Positions 1-9,049 of a stretch of 64,000 nt of DNA are shown one piece after another. The DNA is taken from contig CAMPVF010000004.1 of NCBI GenBank assembly GCA_946997485.1, positions 89,260-153,259 of the forward strand, written 5' to 3'. How positions within the stretch are numbered: position 1 is the first letter of the stretch; every line of letters begins with the position of its first letter. The notes under the pieces are model-generated. The model did not search any database. It was not told the origin of the DNA and saw nothing but the letters and a program-made list of their open reading frames with translations. The translations under genes were made by a program, and so were the position numbers. The DNA is from an uncultured Atopobium sp. GTDB lineage: Bacteria > Actinomycetota > Coriobacteriia > Coriobacteriales > Atopobiaceae.

Positions 1-652
1 TACGCACGCCGCTTAGACCCTTCGCCGCAGCAGTGCGCATAAAGTCTTGCCCGAGCTGATCTACCATGGCTGTGCGGGTAACACGCGCAATACTGGCAGC
101 ATAGCGACACGACAATGCGCAGGTAGGAAGCACAAAACTAAGAGCGGTTTTTACACCCGACAAAGGAAACCACCGCAAGTTGAGCGCAAAAATAATTTGA
201 ATAACAATTGCCACCCAAAATGACGGAGCGGAAATACCAAACACCGCAAGTGACATAAGCGCTCGGTCGATGGCTTTGCCGTGATATACCGCAGCGCACA
301 CGCCAACTCCAATGCCAACAACAAGCGCTACTACATACGAAGAAAGCGCTAACGTAAGGGTTACAACCAGCGCTTTTGCAATGAGCGCCGACACAGGTTT
401 ATGTTGAGTGTACGACTCACCAAAATCGCCGCGCACAAGCTTGGCAAACCACTGCGTGTACTGCTCAAGCACAGGTTTATCGAGCCCCATAGAATGGCGC
501 ACCTGCTCAACGGTGGCATCGTCGGCATTATCGCCCATCATAATACGCACGGGATCCCCGGGCACGATGTTCAAAACAAAAAATGTAATGACAGAGATAC
601 ACAGCACAACCGCAAACGCTTGAAGAATGCGTTTAACGAGGTAATCTCTCAT
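1..652 (-). CDS. Oligopeptide ABC transporter permease, DppB/OppB type (partial)
   Basis: The frame starts at an ATG at 652, preceded by GGGAGG, and runs off the left edge, so only about 217 N-terminal residues are visible. It begins MRDYLVKRILQAFAVVLCIS and has the family's first membrane helix, the conserved VPGDPVR segment, a central pair of helices, and the start of the cytoplasmic EAA-type loop (RTAMVDQLGQDFMRTAAAKG). These are typical of the BPD_transp_1 permeases of dipeptide, oligopeptide or nickel importers. It would form the membrane channel with a second permease and ATPases that should lie beyond the edge. It follows the substrate-binding gene on the same strand, with an attenuator hairpin between them. 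The substrate cannot be told from this fragment. Confidence 0.9.
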   Translation of the reverse strand, partial: MRDYLVKRILQAFAVVLCISVITFFVLNIVPGDPVRIMMGDNADDATVEQVRHSMGLDKPVLEQYTQWFAKLVRGDFGESYTQHKPVSALIAKALVVTLTLALSSYVVALVVGIGVGVCAAVYHGKAIDRALMSLAVFGISAPSFWVAIVIQIIFALNLRWFPLSGVKTALSFVLPTCALSCRYAASIARVTRTAMVDQLGQDFMRTAAAKGLSGVR

Positions 653-698
653 GTTGACCTCCCCTCCATACAACGTACGTTGTACATGTCAACTTATA

Positions 699-756
699 TT
701 GAACTTTGTGTATGAAATTGAACTTTGCGAAATATTGAACTTTTCTGATATTGAAC
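699..756. repeat. Cluster of four TTGAAC hexamers
   Basis: TTGAAC occurs at 699, 718, 735 and 751, spaced 16-19 bases apart and all in one orientation, between the permease start and the hairpin after the binding-protein gene. The same hexamer clusters in other intergenic regions (5376-5428, 5582-5712, 44024-44109). Its role is unknown. Confidence 0.6.
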
Positions 757-786
757 AAAAGCCAGGAGGCTCCATCACCTCCTGGC
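755..786 (-). terminator. Intrinsic terminator/attenuator between binding protein and permease
   Basis: A perfect 9-bp stem GCCAGGAGG/CCTCCTGGC (761-769/778-786) with an 8-base loop is followed on the minus strand by TTTTGTTC. It lies between the substrate-binding gene and the downstream permease. Such hairpins often let the binding protein be made in excess over the membrane subunits. The short T-run suggests partial termination. Confidence 0.7.
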
Positions 787-884
787 TTGCGTTTTTGCAT
801 ATCTTTGATTGAGAACCCACACTTGAAGCTCATGGGAGCGCATGACACGCACGGCACGCGCGCGTGTTACAGGCGCATGTTCAA

Positions 885-2516
885 TTAGCCTTCCGTAGTG
901 TAGTTTGGATCGGTAGTATCAATATCCACTTCAAACGTGTGATAAATCAAATTGCCAACCCGTGCATTCTTTACATACGATTTAGCAGCAAAAACGCCTT
1001 TTGTCCAAAATAGTGGCAGTGTTGCAACATCTTGATGCGTAAGTAGTTCATCTGCCCTACGATACAAACTCTCACGCTCGTGTTCATCACGAGAAACACG
1101 CGCTTTATCAAGAAGCTTGTCAAACTCAGGATTGTTGTAGAACGATGATTTCTTTGCAGAAGCGCTACTGTGGAAGTACGAATACATGTGGTTGTCACCA
1201 TCGGCATACAACGGGAACCATTGCAGCAGTGTAACCTGCAAGTTGCCCTGGGTCCAGTCTTGACTCCAAGCACCGTTGTCCTCAATTTGAACATCAAGGT
1301 CAACGCCAATCTTTGACCAGTAGCCCTGAATTGCAACAAGTTCTTTTTGGCTCAGACCCTGGCGCACCTTTGCCGAAAGTTTAAGATGTGATACGCCCGC
1401 TTGTTCAAGCAGCGCTTTTGCCTTTTCAGGATTGTATTCAAACGGCGGCTGATCCTTAAGTGAACCCGGCGTTTGCGGTGCCAGCCAACCAGATGCAACA
1501 GTTCCAGAACCGTTATACAGAGTATCGAGCATTTCTTGACGATTGATAGCAAGCGAAAGTGCCTGGCGTACACGCTGGTCGGTAAGGCCAAAGCCCTCTT
1601 TAAGGTTGAGGTTTACAAAGTCAACACCCAGCTGATCGTAGTAGTGAATATCGTCTTTCACTGCCGGATCTTCTAACAGCTGCGTAAGGCTGTTGGCGGG
1701 CACGTTACAAAAGTCGATATCGCCATTTTTGTATGCAAGAATACAGGTATTTGGGTCGTCGTAATACTTGTAGTGAATTTCATCAAGCAGGGGCTTGTCG
1801 CCGTAATAATCATCAAACGCAGCCAAAACAACTTCAGTTGAATCGTCGTTTGAAACCAACTTATAGCGACCGGTACCAATAAGGTTGGTACCCTGACCCC
1901 ATGTAAGACCAGCCTTTTCGCACGCATCCTTTGGGAAGATTTCTGCATACGAAATGCCAAGGTTTTTAACAAACGTTACGCCGGGCTCTTTAAGGATGAA
2001 CGTAAAGTGCGTATCATCCTGAATTTGAATACCCTTAAGCTCCTTTGTTTTGCCTGCTAGCATGTCGTCTGCACCAAGGATTTGTGCATACAGTGATGTA
2101 GATTTACCTGCAGTTTCGGGAAGGAACATGCGCTCGAAGGTGTACTTAACATCGGCTGAAGTAAGTTTTGAACCATCGTGAAACACAACTCCGCTACGAA
2201 GTTCGCATGGCAGTGTTACGCCGTCGTCATTAAACGTAGGTATAGAAACCAACAGCTGGGGCACAAGTTCATTATCTTCTGTCCAGCGCAACAGCGGTTC
2301 AGTTACCGAGTCGGCAATTGATGCGGATGCAGATGTGTTACTGCGCTGCATGTCCAAACCCTGCTTTGCATTTGCTTGGCCAAAACGCAGGATTTTCTTC
2401 TTTGCAGTGCTGCCGCCTTCAGCCTCGCCACAAGCAGTAAGCATAGCTGAAGCGGCAAAGCCGCCTAGAGTGACAGCTGATGCCTTGAGGAAACTTCGAC
2501 GAGAAACTGATTCCAT
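885..2516 (-). CDS. Peptide ABC transporter substrate-binding lipoprotein (SBP family 5)
   Basis: Extracellular binding protein for an oligopeptide or dipeptide importer, 543 residues. I start it at the ATG at 2516 (MESVSRRSFLKAS), which has AAAGGTGG upstream, rather than at an earlier in-frame codon without a ribosome site. The N-terminus has a twin-arginine motif (RRSFLK, residues 6-11) and a lipobox ending LTAC with Cys29, so it is probably a Tat-exported lipoprotein. The mature part has SBP_bac_5 landmarks: an early PLLRWTEDNELVPQLLVS segment, FHDGSKLTSADVKYTFERM, and LSLAINRQEMLDTLYNGSG. It is the first gene of the transporter operon, with the permease downstream. The ligand cannot be predicted. 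Confidence 0.92.
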   Translation of the reverse strand: MESVSRRSFLKASAVTLGGFAASAMLTACGEAEGGSTAKKKILRFGQANAKQGLDMQRSNTSASASIADSVTEPLLRWTEDNELVPQLLVSIPTFNDDGVTLPCELRSGVVFHDGSKLTSADVKYTFERMFLPETAGKSTSLYAQILGADDMLAGKTKELKGIQIQDDTHFTFILKEPGVTFVKNLGISYAEIFPKDACEKAGLTWGQGTNLIGTGRYKLVSNDDSTEVVLAAFDDYYGDKPLLDEIHYKYYDDPNTCILAYKNGDIDFCNVPANSLTQLLEDPAVKDDIHYYDQLGVDFVNLNLKEGFGLTDQRVRQALSLAINRQEMLDTLYNGSGTVASGWLAPQTPGSLKDQPPFEYNPEKAKALLEQAGVSHLKLSAKVRQGLSQKELVAIQGYWSKIGVDLDVQIEDNGAWSQDWTQGNLQVTLLQWFPLYADGDNHMYSYFHSSASAKKSSFYNNPEFDKLLDKARVSRDEHERESLYRRADELLTHQDVATLPLFWTKGVFAAKSYVKNARVGNLIYHTFEVDIDTTDPNYTTEG

Positions 2517-2845
2517 CTTAGTCCACCTTTCGAACGAGTTACATATACAATAAAGCACGGGATCGTGCGTTAGTTCATAAAGCTTAACATCTATTCAGCT
2601 TTGTGTGACGTAGCATTCGAAAAATAAGAGTCCTTGAAATAATTGATTAATATTTGAAACCATTCTGAAACAGTTTGCACAAAGAATTCCGACGTATATG
2701 CAGGTTTAATGGTTAACAACGTGTATTATATGAAACCATTATGTAAAACTGAACATGATAATTGAACTTATGGTATGGGGGCTCAATTTTCAGCTACGTG
2801 CTACTCGCAGTGCAAAACCGGATACCTACGAACTTATAATTTCGC

Positions 2846-2866
2846 ACTTTTATTGGATATAAAAGT
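2846..2866. promoter_or_regulatory. 8-bp inverted repeat, operator-like
   Basis: ACTTTTAT-5-ATAAAAGT is a perfect inverted repeat just downstream of a TATAAT (2835-2840), and a TTGAAC follows at once. Its position in a divergent promoter region suggests a repressor site, but no regulator gene lies nearby and the assignment is inference. Confidence 0.35.
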
Positions 2867-2940
2867 TTGAACATACCGCAGCGCCACATGCGCTGCTGGT
2901 GGATGTAACTCTGCATACGTCGCACTCATCTTTGAGCTTT

Positions 2941-2970
2941 TTGCGCGCGCGGCCACATCCATACTATACT
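2941..2970 (+). promoter_or_regulatory. Candidate sigma-A promoter for trmB
   Basis: TTGCGC (2941-2946) and TATACT (2965-2970) are separated by 18 bases and lie about 75 bases upstream of the chosen trmB start. The -10 match is good and the -35 moderate. Confidence 0.35.
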
Positions 2971-3044
2971 AAGCAACGGCGTTGCAGGTATCCAACGCAT
3001 ATTCCTGCACGCACACACGCACGCGCCTACACGAAGGATTTTCT

Positions 3045-3881
3045 ATGCACGGCTTACACGCTCGACTTGGAAAAAATTTTAACCTCTACGATCGCCTTGT
3101 CCGCTATAACAAGGCAATCGTTGAAAATCCGAAACACATCCGTGGTCATTGGCGCCAGTGGTGTGCTCCATGTGCCTACGATGAGAAGCGCCAACGGTTC
3201 GTTCAATCAACATTTCGTGAAGTTCATCTCGATCTTGGCTGCGGTAAGGGCAATTTTTGTGTTGATGCTGCATGCCGGCGCCCTGATGTCTTGTTTGTTG
3301 GCGTTGATGCTGAGCCGCTCTGCATAGCATATGCCGCGCAAAAAATTTGTGAAGGTGAGCTTTCTAATGCACTGGTATTTGGCGCACATTCGTCTCATAT
3401 CAGCGATTTTTTTGCTCCTCAAGAAATCGATTACGTGTATCTCAACTTTCCTACACCGTTTCCGCGCAAAAAGCAGGCGCGCGAACGGCTCGTGTACCTC
3501 GATAATCTCTTGCTGCTACGTAGCGTGTTATCACAGCAGGCGCGCATCATGTTCAAAACAGACTCCTACCCACTCATGCAATTTGCCATTACGCAATTTG
3601 AACGTGCGGGCTATCGCTGCATATGGTCGTCAAACGATGCGCGAGCTGATAGACCACACGATCCATCGAGTTTATACGAGGAAAAACTCACCGCAAAGGG
3701 TGCACGTGTCCTTGCACGCGAATATGAACTTTGCGACATTCCCAAAGACCTACCGCAAGTTGAACAACTAAGCCTGGTAGACTACCTACCACAGGATTTG
3801 GCAAACGTTTCATACGTTCCTCATGGTATGGAGGGCACGTTTGTTAACCTTATAAACTATGAGGCACATCGCACCCAGTAA
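3045..3881 (+). CDS. trmB: tRNA (guanine-N7)-methyltransferase TrmB
   Basis: SAM-dependent enzyme that methylates G46 in the tRNA variable loop, 278 residues. The start at 3045 (MHGLHARLGKNF) has GAAGGA upstream; an earlier in-frame codon gives an implausible leader. The class I methyltransferase fold shows in the SAM motif LDLGCGKGNF, the acidic end of strand 2 (FVGVDAEP), and the family signature YLNFPTPFPRKKQARERLV, the counterpart of the usual FPDPWPK..H..RR. Phe replaces Trp and the His is lost, so it is a divergent member, and it is longer than the usual 210-240 residues at both ends. It appears to be monocistronic ahead of enolase. Confidence 0.85.
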   Translation: MHGLHARLGKNFNLYDRLVRYNKAIVENPKHIRGHWRQWCAPCAYDEKRQRFVQSTFREVHLDLGCGKGNFCVDAACRRPDVLFVGVDAEPLCIAYAAQKICEGELSNALVFGAHSSHISDFFAPQEIDYVYLNFPTPFPRKKQARERLVYLDNLLLLRSVLSQQARIMFKTDSYPLMQFAITQFERAGYRCIWSSNDARADRPHDPSSLYEEKLTAKGARVLAREYELCDIPKDLPQVEQLSLVDYLPQDLANVSYVPHGMEGTFVNLINYEAHRTQ

Positions 3882-4010
3882 GGCATTGCGCACAGGCACG
3901 CAAGGTGCGTAAATGAACAGGTAGTACTAGTCATTTACTCTCTTGTATACCGTTTTGATAGGCAATCTACCTGCGATTAAGCTCAGTTTGTGCATCTTGT
4001 TGATACATCA

Positions 4011-4038
4011 TTACGCAAATGCGTTTTTGACCTATACT
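4011..4038 (+). promoter_or_regulatory. Candidate enolase promoter
   Basis: TATACT at 4033-4038 with TTACGC at 4011-4016 (16-base spacer) lies about 48 bases upstream of the eno ATG. The -10 is close to consensus and the -35 is weak. Confidence 0.4.
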
Positions 4039-4085
4039 TTAGAAAGATATGAACAAATACATACACATGTTGAAAGGAGTTGCCC

Positions 4086-5375
4086 ATGAGCAACATTAAA
4101 AGCGTGTATGGCCGCGAGGTACTCGACTCTCGTGCTAATCCTACTGTAGAAGTTGAAGTTACCCTTGAGGATGGTTCCTTTGGTCGTGCTATCGTGCCTT
4201 CAGGCGCATCAACTGGTGAATTTGAAGCAGTAGAGTTGCGCGATGGTGACAAGGACGTATATCAAGGTAAAGGCGTGCTTAAAGCTGTTGGTCATGTAAA
4301 CAACGAAATTCGTAACATTCTTATTGGCCGCGATGCACGTGATCAGCGTGGTTGCGATATGGCAATGATCGCTGCCGATGGTACTGACAACAAAGGCAAC
4401 TTTGGCGCAAACGCCATTCTTGGCGCTTCATTGGCAATTGCACGCGCAGCAGCTGCATCAGCAGGTCTTTCACTCTATGAATACCTCGGCGGCGCAAATG
4501 GTCACACCCTTCCTGTTCCAATGATGAACGTTCTTAACGGTGGTGTTCACGCAGACAACAACGTAGACTTCCAAGAGTTCATGATTATGCCTGTTGGTGC
4601 TCCCGACTTTAAAACTGCACTTCGTTGGTGCTCACAGGTATACCACACACTGAAAGACGTTCTTAAGAACTCCGGTCACAACACCGGTGTTGGTGACGAG
4701 GGTGGTTTTGCTCCTAACCTCAAAACCAATGCTGAGCCTCTTGAGTACCTCATGCAAGCTGTAGAAAAAGCTGGCTTTAAGCCTGGTAAAGACTTTATGT
4801 TTGCAATGGACCCTGCTTCATCTGAGTTCTACAACAAAGAAACCGGTAACTACGAGCTTAAGGGTGAAGGCCGCACGCTCACAAGCGATGAAATGGTTGA
4901 TTACTGGGAAGCACTCGTTAACAAGTTCCCCATCATCTCACTCGAAGACGGTCTTGCAGAAGAAGACTGGAAAGGTTGGGAGAAACTTACCAGCCGCATT
5001 GGTAACAAAGTTCAACTTGTTGGCGACGACCTGTTTGTAACAAACACCAAACGTCTTGCCCGTGGTATTAAGGAAGGCGCAGCTAACGCAATCCTTATTA
5101 AAGTTAACCAAATTGGTTCGCTTACCGAAACGCTTGAAGCTATCGAAATGGCTAAACGTGCTGGTTACACGGCTGTTGTATCGCACCGTTCAGGCGAAAC
5201 TGAAGACACCACTATTGCCGACCTTGCTGTTGCAACCAACGCTGGTCAAATCAAGACTGGTGCTCCTGCACGTACCGACCGTGTTGCTAAATACAACCAA
5301 TTGCTCCGCATTGAGGACAAGTTGGGCGCATCTGCTGAGTACCTTGGCTTGGACGCATTTTATAACCTTCGCTAA
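4086..5375 (+). CDS. eno: Enolase (phosphopyruvate hydratase)
   Basis: Converts 2-phosphoglycerate to phosphoenolpyruvate in glycolysis; 429 residues, the usual length. The start is the ATG at 4086, 8 bases after GAAAGGAG; a TTG two codons earlier is too close to the ribosome site. Conserved parts include the N-terminal SRANPTVEVEV and SGASTGEFEAVELRDGD, the Mg2+ ligands in MFAMDPASSEFY, SLEDGLAEEDW and LVGDDLFVTN, the catalytic lysine in ILIKVNQIG, and the C-terminal signature SHRSGETEDTTIADLAVATN. Codon use is more uniform than in its neighbours, as expected for a highly expressed gene. It stands alone, with its own promoter and terminator. Confidence 0.98.
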   Translation: MSNIKSVYGREVLDSRANPTVEVEVTLEDGSFGRAIVPSGASTGEFEAVELRDGDKDVYQGKGVLKAVGHVNNEIRNILIGRDARDQRGCDMAMIAADGTDNKGNFGANAILGASLAIARAAAASAGLSLYEYLGGANGHTLPVPMMNVLNGGVHADNNVDFQEFMIMPVGAPDFKTALRWCSQVYHTLKDVLKNSGHNTGVGDEGGFAPNLKTNAEPLEYLMQAVEKAGFKPGKDFMFAMDPASSEFYNKETGNYELKGEGRTLTSDEMVDYWEALVNKFPIISLEDGLAEEDWKGWEKLTSRIGNKVQLVGDDLFVTNTKRLARGIKEGAANAILIKVNQIGSLTETLEAIEMAKRAGYTAVVSHRSGETEDTTIADLAVATNAGQIKTGAPARTDRVAKYNQLLRIEDKLGASAEYLGLDAFYNLR

Positions 5376-5428
5376 TTGAACTAAGTTCAATTGCGAGTTC
5401 ATACGCGTAAAAGTTCAATTTATTGAAC
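5376..5428. repeat. Two TTGAAC/GTTCAA palindromes just after the eno stop
   Basis: TTGAAC-3-GTTCAA (5376-5390) starts at the base after the eno stop codon, and GTTCAA-4-TTGAAC (5413-5428) is a second perfect palindrome. Single TTGAAC copies follow at 5582, 5652, 5673 and 5707. They lie before the eno terminator and between eno and the convergent EIIA gene. The function is unknown; see findings. Confidence 0.6.
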
Positions 5429-5460
5429 ATAACGATTACGCGCATTTGCATTGCATGATA

Positions 5461-5497
5461 AACCCCGCACATGGAAACACCACGTGCGGGGTTTTCT
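5461..5497 (+). terminator. Intrinsic terminator of eno
   Basis: A 10-bp perfect stem AACCCCGCAC/GTGCGGGGTT (5461-5470/5484-5493) with a 13-base loop runs into TTCTTGT. Apart from this and the TTGAAC copies, the 343 bases between eno and the EIIA gene show nothing recognisable. Confidence 0.85.
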
Positions 5498-5718
5498 TGT
5501 ACAGCACACGCACCACCAACACAGGGACGTGCACGGCCAGCGCATCCATATGCATCAACTGTGATTGCTACGCTGCTACCATTGAACTGCGCCAAACTGC
5601 GCGATACAAAAAAGCCCAAGTTCACCCCATGCATGTGGTGCATAGATAAACTTGAACTTTTTAATCAACTTTTTGAACGTGCACGCTGACGTGCTGCTAT
5701 GTATTGTTGAACTATACC

Positions 5719-6174
5719 TTACGCATCAAGGCCAGCATTAATACGCGCAGCGATAGATGCTGCATCGTTATCTGCAAGGGTTTCGGTTCTAAATGTTTCG
5801 TCCATAAGCATAACAGCAACACGAGAAAGCAGCTGTAAGTGCGTTGTGCCAGCCTCCTGCGCAGGAACACACAGGGCAATAGCAGCACGAATAGGCTTGC
5901 CGTCGATGGTTTCCCATGCAACATTGCCAGCAAATTTAACAACAAGAACACCCGCTTTTTGAATGGCGTCGCATTTTGCGTGAGGAATGGCAAAACCATC
6001 CATCATACCTGTTGTGCCCTCTTTTTCGCGCGCTTTAAACGACTCGAGTACAGCAGCTTTATCAGTACCAATACCCAGCTCGCATGCCTTTGCAGCCAAA
6101 AATTCAAGCGCTTCATCTACCGTTGTTGCCGGGTTATCCAAAAAAACACAGGACGCTTGTACAAAATCACTCAC
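5719..6174 (-). CDS. PTS sugar transporter subunit IIA (fructose/mannitol, EIIA-2 type)
   Basis: A single-domain phosphotransferase protein of 151 residues that would take phosphate from HPr-His and pass it to a IIB domain. The start is GTG at 6174, preceded by GGAGG at a good distance. The PTS_EIIA_2 hallmark is DGFAIPHAKC, with His65 as the phosphorylated residue. KFAGNVAWETIDGKPIRAAIALCVP and LQLLSRVAVML are also typical of the fold. No IIB or IIC gene lies next to it. It is either one part of a scattered PTS or a regulatory EIIA (Ntr-like). HPr is encoded at 36.0 kb. Confidence 0.85.
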   Translation of the reverse strand: MSDFVQASCVFLDNPATTVDEALEFLAAKACELGIGTDKAAVLESFKAREKEGTTGMMDGFAIPHAKCDAIQKAGVLVVKFAGNVAWETIDGKPIRAAIALCVPAQEAGTTHLQLLSRVAVMLMDETFRTETLADNDAASIAARINAGLDA

Positions 6175-6495
6175 CAGGGGCCTCCTTCAAACGAACAAAC
6201 CGTTACCTCTATTATGCAACAAGTTTGGTTACGTGTGGGTTATATTCGTGTGATTAAAGACGGGCAAGATGCCGCCTTACATTTCCTACTGTATATGAGA
6301 ATACCCATTTTGAGCAACGTTCAACCATGTACACTACTAAAAAACCACCAATGTAAACGCTCACCCAAATGCCCGCAAAACCAAGCACGTGTATACACCG
6401 ATGCCGCGTGTGAAAATAATACATACGATGAATTTGCCAATGAATATTGATAAAATAAGGCAACACCATGTAATGCTAAGTATGAAGGGCACGCC
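6175..6495. other. Divergent intergenic region without a supported gene
   Basis: These 321 bases separate the EIIA and carboxypeptidase starts. They hold the EIIA ribosome site, one GTTCAA near 6319 and an A/T-rich stretch (6440-6460) just before the carboxypeptidase. I see no convincing promoter pair, RNA or small ORF. Confidence 0.5.
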
Positions 6496-8406
6496 ATGAG
6501 CACACAACACACATCATCAGAACGCACGCAAAAATTTAGTGTTAACGAAATACTAAAACAAATACAACAAGAGCAGCTAGAGCAGCTAAAACATACAAAA
6601 CCATCAAGCGCGAGTGCTGACGTGACAACGCAAATTCCCGCTACAAACAACGCGACTAAACCTGAAGACAGCTCTCAAGCACATACGAAAAAAGCACCTG
6701 AGGCAAAAACTGAGGCACAACCTCAAGCAAAACCTCAAGCAACCGCTACCAAGTCAGCACGCACAAGCGAGCAGGTAGACAAGAGCACGGCAGCAAATGC
6801 ACAACCAAATACACAAGCAAGCACGCAACCAAATACAAAACCAAACACAAACCCAAACGAACAAGCACCAGCATCATTTAACGCGGCGCTTACCAACCCA
6901 AAGGCCGATCTCGAAGCGCTCGACACACTCGAACGCACACTTGCAGCGTGGCGTTATGCAGCTGCCGAAATTGGTGGCCTTGGCATGTCTATCGACCCTG
7001 AAGGAGCCTCAACCGTCCGCGGCGACGTGCTTGCCAGCTTTGAACAACAACGCCGTGAGTTGCTGCTCAATCCTTCGACAACAGCGCTTCTTGACCGCTT
7101 AAGCTGCCCTTCGGCTGTACTTACCGAACAGGCAACGATGCAGGTACGTGTACTTAAACAAGACATCAAAAAAATTGCCGGCGTACCGGTTTCGCTGGCG
7201 TCTGCATACCAAAAACTCCTCTGCGACGCTGATGCCGTGTGGCACCGCGCAAAAGCTCAAAACAACTGGGGCGCGTTTAGCGGCTATTTGGAGCAAATTA
7301 TTGCACGCATGAAAGAAATTGCCCACGCGAAAAACCCCGATGCCGACCCATACGATGTGTGGCTCAGCGAATTTGAAGACGGCCTTAATCAGGCGTATCT
7401 CGACGATATGTTTGAACAGATAACCGCCTGCACAACACCTCTTATTGCGCAGATTGAACGCAAAAAGCAGCGTGGCTTTACCGTTACGCATGATATGTTT
7501 AGCGGCAAATTTGATGAGCAGCGCCAATGGCAACTTGCCCGCGATTTGCTCAAACTCGAAGGTCTCGATCTATCGCGCGTGTTGCTTATTCCAACCGAGC
7601 ATCCCTACTCCGAAGCACCGTCGTGTAGCTGGGGTATTATCGCAAGCCATGTGTATGAGCACGACATTCTCTCCAACGTGTTTTCGATGTTCCACGAGGG
7701 AGGCCACACCCTCTATGAGCTGGGTGTTAAGGACGATTATGAACGAACGTCGCTTAAAGGTGGCACGTCATTTGGTATGCACGAAGCGCAGTCGCGCTTT
7801 TTTGAAAATTACATCGCGCGCGATCGCGCATATATCCCCCACATTCTTGCGTGTATGACAAAGCATTTTCAAGGTCAGCTTGGCCGTGTAACGCCTAATC
7901 AGCTGTGGCGTGCAGCAAACGAAGTGCATCCCGAGGCCGTTCGCTGCGATGCCGACGAGCTTACGTATTCTGCGCACATTATGATTCGCTATCAGCTTGA
8001 AAAGCGCCTGTTTAATGGGTCGCTTAAGGTAGAAGACGTGCCCGATGCATGGAACAGCCTTACCCGCGAGCTTTTGGGCGTGGACGTGCCAGATAATGCT
8101 CACGGTTGCTTGCAGGATATGCACTGGTCAAGCGGGTATATTGGCTACTTTGCAAGCTATGCATATGGCAACGTGATTGGCGCGCAGCTACGGCACCAAA
8201 TGATGGAAGATGGCCTTTTGTGGGATGCAATCTTGGCGTCGGGCGATATTCACCCCATTCGTCAATGGCTTAAAACCAATATTTGGCAATATGGTCGCTC
8301 AAAATCGACAATTGAACTTATGCAAGCAGCATGCCACGAACCTATTCGCACAGAATACTACCTTGACTACCTGCAAAAGAAGTTTACGTCGTTATATAAC
8401 CTGTAG
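6496..8406 (+). CDS. M32 family metallocarboxypeptidase with low-complexity N-terminal extension
   Basis: Zinc carboxypeptidase of the thermostable carboxypeptidase 1 (TaqCP/PfuCP) family, which trims C-terminal residues from peptides in the cytoplasm. The 636 residues split into an N-terminal ~130-residue segment rich in Gln, Thr, Lys, Pro and Asn with short quasi-repeats (QAKPQA, QPNTQ/KPNT), and a ~500-residue M32 domain of normal length from about LEALDTLERTLAAWRYAA onward. Zinc motif HEGGH is at residues 400-404, with the downstream HEAQSRFFEN supplying the third ligand region. The start has GAAGGG upstream. No signal peptide is seen. The extension has no recognisable domain and seems lineage-specific. 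Confidence 0.93.
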   Translation: MSTQHTSSERTQKFSVNEILKQIQQEQLEQLKHTKPSSASADVTTQIPATNNATKPEDSSQAHTKKAPEAKTEAQPQAKPQATATKSARTSEQVDKSTAANAQPNTQASTQPNTKPNTNPNEQAPASFNAALTNPKADLEALDTLERTLAAWRYAAAEIGGLGMSIDPEGASTVRGDVLASFEQQRRELLLNPSTTALLDRLSCPSAVLTEQATMQVRVLKQDIKKIAGVPVSLASAYQKLLCDADAVWHRAKAQNNWGAFSGYLEQIIARMKEIAHAKNPDADPYDVWLSEFEDGLNQAYLDDMFEQITACTTPLIAQIERKKQRGFTVTHDMFSGKFDEQRQWQLARDLLKLEGLDLSRVLLIPTEHPYSEAPSCSWGIIASHVYEHDILSNVFSMFHEGGHTLYELGVKDDYERTSLKGGTSFGMHEAQSRFFENYIARDRAYIPHILACMTKHFQGQLGRVTPNQLWRAANEVHPEAVRCDADELTYSAHIMIRYQLEKRLFNGSLKVEDVPDAWNSLTRELLGVDVPDNAHGCLQDMHWSSGYIGYFASYAYGNVIGAQLRHQMMEDGLLWDAILASGDIHPIRQWLKTNIWQYGRSKSTIELMQAACHEPIRTEYYLDYLQKKFTSLYNL

Positions 8407-8517
8407 ACGCGAGCCGTGTGGCGGCCGCGGATCATACCGTTGCAAGCAAAAACCACACGTACAAATACGACTACCAAAAGCCCATATAACGAGCGCAAAC
8501 GGACGTAAAGGAGACAG

Positions 8518-8967
8518 ATGAGGCTGGTATTACAGCGCGTGAGCACAGCAGATGTAGAAGTTGAAGGCAAGTGTTGTGGCAGCTGCAGCATGGGGTACAT
8601 GATTTTGGTGGGTATTGCACCTACGGATACGCGCGAGATTGTTGAGAAGATGTGGGAGAAAACAAAGCACCTGCGCGTGTTTGAAGACGAGCACCAAAAA
8701 ATGAATAAATCCCTGCTCGACGTAGGTGGAAGCATTCTTGCAATAAGCCAGTTTACGCTCTATGCAAACTGCCGCCATGGACGCAGGCCAAGTTTTACCG
8801 AAGCCGCGCGCCCCGACAGTGCCCGCGAGCTATACGACTATTTTTGTACGTGCATTCGCCGCGATGGCGTTGAACTGGGTTGCGGCGTGTTTGGTGCAGA
8901 TATGACCATTCATCTTACCTGTACAGGTCCGGTTACCATTATGCTCGACAGCAGCGGCGCTGGCTGA
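8518..8967 (+). CDS. dtd: D-aminoacyl-tRNA deacylase
   Basis: Hydrolyses D-amino acids mischarged onto tRNA; 149 residues, as expected for the DTD family. It starts MRLVLQRVS and carries both active-site motifs: SQFTLYA and the C-terminal GPVTIMLDS (cross-subunit Gly-cisPro region). The start has AAGGAG upstream. It follows the M32 gene by about 110 bases and precedes mscL by about 80, so a loose operon is possible. In many Gram-positive genomes dtd lies next to relA; here it does not. Confidence 0.93.
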   Translation: MRLVLQRVSTADVEVEGKCCGSCSMGYMILVGIAPTDTREIVEKMWEKTKHLRVFEDEHQKMNKSLLDVGGSILAISQFTLYANCRHGRRPSFTEAARPDSARELYDYFCTCIRRDGVELGCGVFGADMTIHLTCTGPVTIMLDSSGAG

Positions 8968-9049
8968 TGTGCGTAGCGCGCAAACTCATGCAAACGCACG
9001 CAAACACGCACACACATCAAACGGCACCTACTCACTAGAAAGACCAAAA

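Larger units (their letters stand above)
2517..3044. other. Divergent intergenic region (binding protein / trmB)
   Basis: No gene is supported in these 528 bases. The segment TGAAACCATT occurs at 2655 and 2731. A minus-strand TATAAT lies at 2730-2725, a possible -10 for the importer. TTGAAC occurs at 2762 and 2867. An 8-bp inverted repeat lies at 2846-2866. The part next to trmB is rich in alternating CA/CG steps. Only the inverted repeat and the trmB promoter candidate are listed separately. Confidence 0.5.

Noticed and set aside
633..857. A 74-codon minus-strand frame between the binding protein and the permease
   Set aside because: It spans the attenuator hairpin and the TTGAAC cluster, lacks a ribosome site and resembles nothing known.
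5839..6450. A long plus-strand frame running across the EIIA gene into its leader
   Set aside because: It opposes the PTS EIIA gene, whose motifs and ribosome site are convincing, and its composition is not coding-like.
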